Origin: Solea solea
Taxonomy: Eukaryota; Chordata; Actinopteri; Pleuronectiformes; Soleidae
Assembly (NCBI RefSeq): GCF_958295425.1
Contig: NC_081154.1
Coordinates: 14,215,938-14,279,937 of the forward strand
DNA: 64,000 nucleotides
Direction: 5' to 3'
The position numbers and the translations under genes were made by a program. Below are positions 58,625 to 64,000 of the stretch, piece after piece (the first letter of the stretch is position 1; the number at the start of each line of letters is the position of its first letter). The notes under the pieces are model-generated. The model saw only the letters and a program-made list of their open reading frames with translations. It was not told the origin of the DNA and searched no databases.

Positions 58625-60069
58625 GGAGCAGTGTTACCAAAATGCTTTTTGAACATGTTTGTTGTTATTATTTCACTCTGTTTTGACAGGGTTGGACAGG
58701 TTTTGTATGGAAATAGATGAAAGCACAGTGTTTTTGTGAGTGTTTTCATGGATTCACCTTTATAGTGGGTTTAATGCTCTTTAAGTGATCACATATGCAC
58801 AACAGAACAGAAAATTATAAAAAAAATGTAGTTGCAAGTATTGCACACTGGGTGTCAGTACTTTTCTACATTTTTAGTAGCTCTGAAAATCAAACTCAAT
58901 GACCCTCAACCATTTACTTTTAGTCATATTTGTTGATAAATTTAATTAAACTTAGCACAGTTCACACTACAATACATATCTGGCAAAATGTGTCCTATTT
59001 TTGCTAGACATGGTTCATGCTTTTGGATTTAAAATGTTTTTGTGTTTGTTTAACAAACATCTTAGGGAAGGGGATATTTTACTGTGGTAAGCAACATAAA
59101 CAGTGTTTTTTCAAGTTCATTAATGGACAAGAACAACTTGTTCAAGTCCCTAAAACTCAGCGTCTTTTGTCATTTGCTGTATTCAAACAACACACGGGCC
59201 ACCGCCATGTTTAAAAGAAATGTCACGCAAACAGCAGCTGCTCATTATGACTGTTTTATTAGCAACCAACACAAAACAGAATTTATACACGGGGTCATGA
59301 ATAAACCTTCATCCTCATCAATACAATGATTGTTCTTTCTTCCGTCTGCTTCTCTGTGATCATGCCTGCTCGTCATGTAACAAAAAAACATGTTCATTAC
59401 AAGAAACCAAAACAACTGTGCTGCGTTCTCATGATTAGTTGTATTATGGTGATATCATTTAGTTTAGATTTAAGTCTTCTAATGGCTGTGACCACAATGG
59501 AGTAATCTGTGACACATCCTCCCCCCTGACCTTGCACATGAAAACACCTTGTTGAGAAAAAGTAAACTGACAGAAACACCGCAGTGTGACCTGTGGTGTG
59601 ATTTGATGCGCCTGGTTTGGCTGTAAAACATCAGGTTGTAGTGTATAATTAAGTATTGTGTTTCATAGGAGCCCATGTTGTGCATGATTTCTGCATGAGA
59701 TGCAACACAAGACAATAACCTCATTCTGTCCCTCAAACAACTCTGCTTCTCCCGCTGAAGCGACTCCACGCTGCCATGATAAATGTAGCTGTACGTTATA
59801 CAGACAGTATTAACAAGTGGATGATGTTTTGGTTTTTTTCCCCCTTTTGCATTAGTTGGATCTTGGCCTGCAGGATAAGTTTACTTGGCACATGATGGCA
59901 ATTCTGGATTTGTCTCTACATAAATTGATGTTTTTTCAAAAGGAAAGACGAGTCAGAAAACATGGAGATGTTTTGATTCTTGTTGAACTTTAAAACTCAC
60001 AGTTAAACCTCTGGTGGACAAAAAAAGAGCTGATTTTAAAATAGTCACATTTTGGTATTGATGCTGTAA
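58625..60069. other. Intergenic, no gene recognised
   Basis: AT-rich DNA between pnmt and the inverted-repeat element. No domain-bearing open frame and no clear repeat. Confidence 0.65.
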
Positions 60070-60621
60070 TGGCACTTTTCCACTCCATGGTTCCAGCAGG
60101 GCAAGGTGTGGCTGGACTCTACACGGTTTAGTTGGCTTTCCATTATTATCGTACCTCCTCAATGTGGGTAGGGGTCATCACAGCATGTTCTGCATGAAAC
60201 GAGTGACTTGTAAAGCAAGTTATTTTCAGTCTACTGGATCATTAGCATCAGTTAATCAAAAAGATTTGTCCAGCACTTCCTGCACGTCTTCGTCTGACAC
60301 AGTCACTGAACTGAAATACAGCGGCAGGGTTTGCGATGCGGCTCGCCGCTCGGCACTGCTGTCGCTAAATACACCAGGCTCCTCTGTTAAATATTCAGAT
60401 TTTAGACATTTCCTTTGGTAAATGTTGATTTGATTAATGCATGTCTAGATCTTCTACAGTTCAGCATTGTTCGGTTTGATTTTTAACACATAGTATTGGC
60501 TCAGCTTGCTAGGAACCTCACAAGAACAGGTACTTAAAATAGTACCAGGTACCAGGTTCTATCGCTAATGGTCAAGGGAAAAAAGTTGCGCCGTGCCGGG
60601 ACTAGGTAGTGGAAAAACCCC
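60070..60621. mobile_element. Non-autonomous DNA transposon (hAT-like)
   Basis: About 550 bp with imperfect terminal inverted repeats: left TGGCACTTTTCCACTCC, right (reverse complement) GGGGTTTTTCCACTACC. The inner parts GGTTCCAGCAGGGC, TTGGCTTTCCATTATTA and CCAGGTTCTATCGC are features I recognise from a widespread fish element whose ends read CTTTTCCACTACC. The open frame at 60,164-60,421 has no transposase motif. Confidence 0.6.
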
Positions 60622-61678
60622 ATAAAACGGACATGTTTCCTACACAACTCTCTCTTCACATATAAATCTCTGCTCTGCTGATGTTGGCTCACTTCCGTGT
60701 GTCTATTGTGTGACTCTCTTTTAGACGCTGTCCTTTTTGTTTAGGTTTCTTTGCAGCATAGGAAGTCTTATTGGCACATCCAGCTCCAGACGCAATCTGT
60801 ATGCAGGGCTGATGTCGTGGAACTGTCTCACTCTGTGTGTGTTGCTCTGTTTCTCTGAGAACTGCTCTATGATTGGTCAAAGTGTTCAGTCACTCGATGC
60901 ACTGCCCTGTGACCACACTGAAGATTTAGTCGTGAGGTTGTAAACAGAGCCCAGAGGAGGTGCAGAAATGTTTTTTCTCTCGCAGATCGTTTTGATTTAC
61001 ATGAAGCTGAAAGGTTATTATGGAATTATTGATCAAAAAACGCACACACACACAATCCTGCCCATTGTACATTTCTCCTGGCTAACTTCCTGTGTCTTGC
61101 TGCCATTAGCATTCCTCTCCGTCTTACTGACATCACCTAGTGAACACATACGGTGGTAGTGGGGATTTATTCACTGAGAAACAGCCTAAACCTCCTGAGC
61201 AGAGAGGAGGAACTGCCTCTTTGTGGACTCCTGATTGAATAAAACGTTTCTCTGAACATTTACTGCCACAGCCTTAAGACAGAGAGTCCACTCTAAGTCA
61301 GCGATATAGAGAATTTAACTGAAGTATTTCACTGACAGCAGCTCTTTTTTTTTTTTGCTCGAGAGAAATCCCGCAATTCCTGGCAGATCTCCAGTGCAAT
61401 ATCCTTCGCCAACAGGAATTTAGTCTTTTCCCAACTGAGACATGATTTCATATAAACTCTTCTTCACAGCTGCTTAATACCCTTCTGACTTTTCTCAAAG
61501 CCTCTCCTTCTTTCCCACATTCAGGTTTTCCTAACATCCATGTACACAGTCACATACACACACTCACACACACACATCCATGCACGCACACACACGTGCT
61601 GTGCAGGTTGCATCCTCCCTAACAGCAACACTCAGTCAGAACAGTCTTCCTTTGTCAAGCTCCCTTTCCATCCTCTCT
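60622..61678. other. Downstream flank of ppp1r1b
   Basis: Probably partly the 3' UTR of ppp1r1b. TTTATT at 61,166-61,171 (AATAAA on the - strand) is a candidate polyadenylation signal about 510 bp past the stop. (CA)n at 61,555-61,595. No other gene seen. Confidence 0.5.
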
Positions 61679-63508
61679 TCATTTGGCCTCCCCTTCGTCT
61701 CCGTGGTGACGGCAGCTGAGATCAGAATGTACTGATGAAATGTCTGACAGGGGACATTGATCTCTGAGTGGTTGTTTTTCGCCACTTAGATCTGAAAAGA
61801 AAACAAGATTCCACAAGTGTAAGCCATTTTCTACACGTGGTCCAAGCGTATGAGAGTGTAGCAGCGTGTAAAACCGTCCACTCGTACCCACCTGTCGCTG
61901 AGTCTGTCTGCTGCTGGATCTTTCTCTCACCTTCTTTCTCTTCCTCTCCAGAGGAGGAGTCCTCTTTGTCCACAGAGGTCATGTCCAGAGAAGCCAGGGA
62001 GGCCAGGTGAGCCTGAGCCATCCTCTGCACAGCTAGAAAACAAATCAATAAACTGAGAACTGGTTTGATTTTGCTTGTTTTTTCCATTAGCTTAGTCCCA
62101 GTTGTGTTGCTCTTTGAGGTTATTGCTGCATGCTGAAACCTCAGCATGTCACAATCCTGTCCCAGAGCTTTGTTTTATTTCTGGTGTTGTTATTTATTTG
62201 GACTTTAATTTTCCTGACTTGGTTGGCATTACTGGTGTTGTGTTTTTTTGTCTTTGTTTATTTGTGGGTTTCCTGTTTTATTTTGCTACATCCTGTTTAG
62301 TTTGGACACTCACCTCTTGCCTTGTCACTCCCTGGTTTCTGACCTTCTAGATTACCTGCTCCGCCCTAATTAGTATCACCTGTGTCTCATTGTCTCTCCC
62401 TTCCTTGTGAGTATGCCATTTTCATTTTGTTCTCTGCTGGACTGTCTGTGTTGATTTTGCTCCTGTTTTGCCCCTGTTTTGCCCCTGGTTTGGTCCTATT
62501 TTGGTCCTGTTTAGCCTCTGTTTTGTTCCTGGTTTGCTCCTGGTTTGTTCCTGGTTTGCCCCTGGTTTTACCCTGGTTTGGTCCTCTTTTGCTCCTGTTT
62601 TGCCCCTGGTTTGGTCCTCTTTTGCTCCTGTTTTGCCCCTGGTTTGGTCCTCTTTTGCTCCTGTTTTGCCCCTGGTTTGGTCCTCTTTTGCTCCTGTTTT
62701 GCCCCTGGTTTGGTCCTCTTTTGCTCCTGTTTTGCCCCTGGTTTGGTCCTCTTTTGCTGGTTTGCCCCTGGTTTGCTTCTGGTTTGCCCTTGTCTTGTTC
62801 CTGGTTTCCTCCTGGTTTGCTCCTGGTTTGCCCCTGGTTTACTTCTGGTTTGCCCCTGGTTTGCTTTGTTCTTGCTTTTTAATTTTGCTGTTTTTTAATA
62901 CATTGAATTGATTTCCCCTGCACTGACCCCTGAGTCGTCCTACATTAACCCCCCCCCCCCAGCTATTTACATACTGTGATGTACCTGCTGGTATGTTATG
63001 TATATTAATATATATATATATATGGTGTATTACAGCGACAGTGGAACAAGCTATACATCACACTGATGAAATGTCAGTACTTGTGACTTTTTAAGAAGTC
63101 AAGATTGCAAGAAAAACAGACTAACAGGAGTGTGTGTGTGTGTGCGTGTGTGTGTGCGCACATGAGCCTGTGCATGTGTGTGTTGTTGTCTGTGTGCCCA
63201 TAATCCAGGATGATCCAGAGCAGACTCACAGCTGCCTCTGCTCCTAATCTCACATAAAACACATTCAAACACACACACACCTCTCACTGTTTTTTTTTGG
63301 ATATGCTTGTATTCCAAACAAATACATTATGGATCACACAGCTGCTGATGTATTAATCTTACCAGATTATTTCATTTGGTATCATTTATTACGTAACGTG
63401 TGGTGCAAACATGAAACCGAAACAGCATTTACCTTTGAGTGAGGGCGGCTGGTAGGTGGACGCGTGAACCAGTTTGGCTTTCAAGGCTCCATTTTCTCCT
63501 ATAACCCA
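61679..63508 (-). CDS. ppp1r1b: DARPP-32 (PP1 regulatory subunit 1B), 3' part
   Basis: Last three coding exons: 63,508-63,433, 62,032-61,892 and 61,791-61,679, joined in phase 1 with GT-AG introns, giving 109 C-terminal residues. DARPP-32 is a cytosolic and nuclear phosphoprotein that, when phosphorylated by PKA on an N-terminal threonine, inhibits protein phosphatase 1 in dopamine signalling. The match is the family core [22 protein letters not shown], equal to human [21 protein letters not shown], followed by an acidic CK2-type stretch (DSSSGEEEKEGE). The tail after that (DLSGEKQPLRDQ onward) is unlike mammals and shorter. The RRRPTP inhibitory site is in exons beyond the right edge. Paralogues ppp1r1a and ppp1r1c lack the AVQR-type core, and the place next to pnmt, as on human 17q12, supports 1B. 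Confidence 0.86.
62190..62454. repeat. Interspersed T/C-rich repeat in ppp1r1b intron
   Basis: Shares GGTTTCCTGTTTTATTTTG and spaced CACCTGTG/CCTTGTGA motifs with 47,975-48,260 and runs directly into the minisatellite at 62,455. Confidence 0.5.
62455..62870. repeat. 33-bp minisatellite with 11-bp substructure
   Basis: Five exact 33-bp units (62,575-62,739; unit GGTTTGGTCCTC, TTTTGCTCCTG, TTTTGCCCCT) plus a partial sixth. They are flanked on both sides by degenerate 11-bp units of type CCTGGTTTGCC. One strand is almost free of A, so stop codons are absent and all three + frames are open; the peptides are 11-residue Phe/Leu/Pro/Trp repeats. It lies inside a ppp1r1b intron and is not a gene. 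Confidence 0.92.
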
Positions 63509-64000
63509 CTGTGGAGATTAAACACCCAAAACAGGGATTATAATGGTTTGTAGGCGATGTTGAAGCGTATCAGTATAGTCCTCTTCACTGCTCTATAGTG
63601 TTACATAAAATGTGACAGATATTACATCTTTTTTTCTTTGTCTTTTGCTGGCATTAAAGTAGAAAGAAAGGAAAAAGTTACATTCAAAAATGTAATAGAT
63701 GGGGAGGGGAAAAACCTATATTTTCTTTTTCTCATTCTGACTATTATTTGCAACTCCATTTGGAAAAACATCCACCAGATATTCAAAGATTGATGGCATC
63801 AACAACGTCAGATACAATATTAGTTCCAAGGAGAATTTACTTTTGTTTCACACCCACTCACTCTCATCCCACTTGGTACAGTGCTGCTGCCAAAGAGAAT
63901 TTCCAGCATTTCCTTAAATACTTTTTTCCACAACCCCCACAAAACAAACCTGAGTGAGCTGCGATTTGTGAGCACTTTGTGTACATACAGAGCTTGATAG
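63509..64000 (-). other. ppp1r1b: ppp1r1b intron sequence to window edge
   Basis: Upstream of the first visible ppp1r1b exon on the - strand. No further exon resembling the RRRPTP-containing part was found before the edge. Confidence 0.55.

Noticed and set aside
60164..60421. 85-codon open frame inside the hAT-like element
   Set aside because: No transposase signature such as a BED zinc finger or hAT dimerisation motif; the element appears non-autonomous.
62382..62911. Three overlapping + strand open frames of 117-166 codons
   Set aside because: They come from a 33-bp minisatellite whose + strand nearly lacks A; peptides are simple 11-residue repeats, and the region is intronic to ppp1r1b.

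Overview
This window is nuclear DNA from a bony fish, most likely a teleost. Genes are split by introns with GT-AG boundaries, and there are many microsatellites and short inverted-repeat DNA transposons of types common in fish. The window also holds a pair of gamma-M (aquatic type) lens crystallin genes. I cannot name the species. Nothing bacterial, viral or CRISPR-like was seen.

Layout. Positions 1 to about 34,000 hold no gene I can recognise. This stretch has microsatellites, purine tracts, a few interspersed repeats, several segments that look like conserved non-coding elements, and one exon-like segment of unknown origin near 21,608. At 34,190-37,687 lie two three-exon gamma-M crystallin genes in tandem on the + strand, each with a TATA box and a three-codon first exon. 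At 42,991-51,743 on the - strand lies aldh18a1 (delta-1-pyrroline-5-carboxylate synthase). I could join 17 coding exons in frame into a 776-residue protein. It keeps the tandem splice donors that in mammals give the VN-plus and VN-minus isoforms, and its first coding intron reads as a GC-AG intron. At 52,350-55,530 lie repeat debris and a broken LINE endonuclease fragment. At 56,119-58,008 on the + strand lies pnmt (phenylethanolamine N-methyltransferase, 3 exons, 273 residues). At 61,679-63,508 on the - strand lie the last three coding exons of ppp1r1b (DARPP-32); its 5' part, with the PP1-inhibitory phosphothreonine, lies beyond the right edge.

How the genes relate. They do not form one pathway. 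Crystallins are lens structural proteins, P5CS makes proline, ornithine and arginine precursors in mitochondria, PNMT makes adrenaline, and DARPP-32 integrates dopamine signalling. pnmt and ppp1r1b are also near neighbours on human 17q12, while human ALDH18A1 is on 10q24, so the window joins two human synteny blocks. I found no evidence of an undescribed multi-gene system. The points most worth checking are the conserved isoform switch and GC-AG intron in aldh18a1, the unassigned exon-like segment, and the 34-kb gene-free flank with enhancer-like segments.
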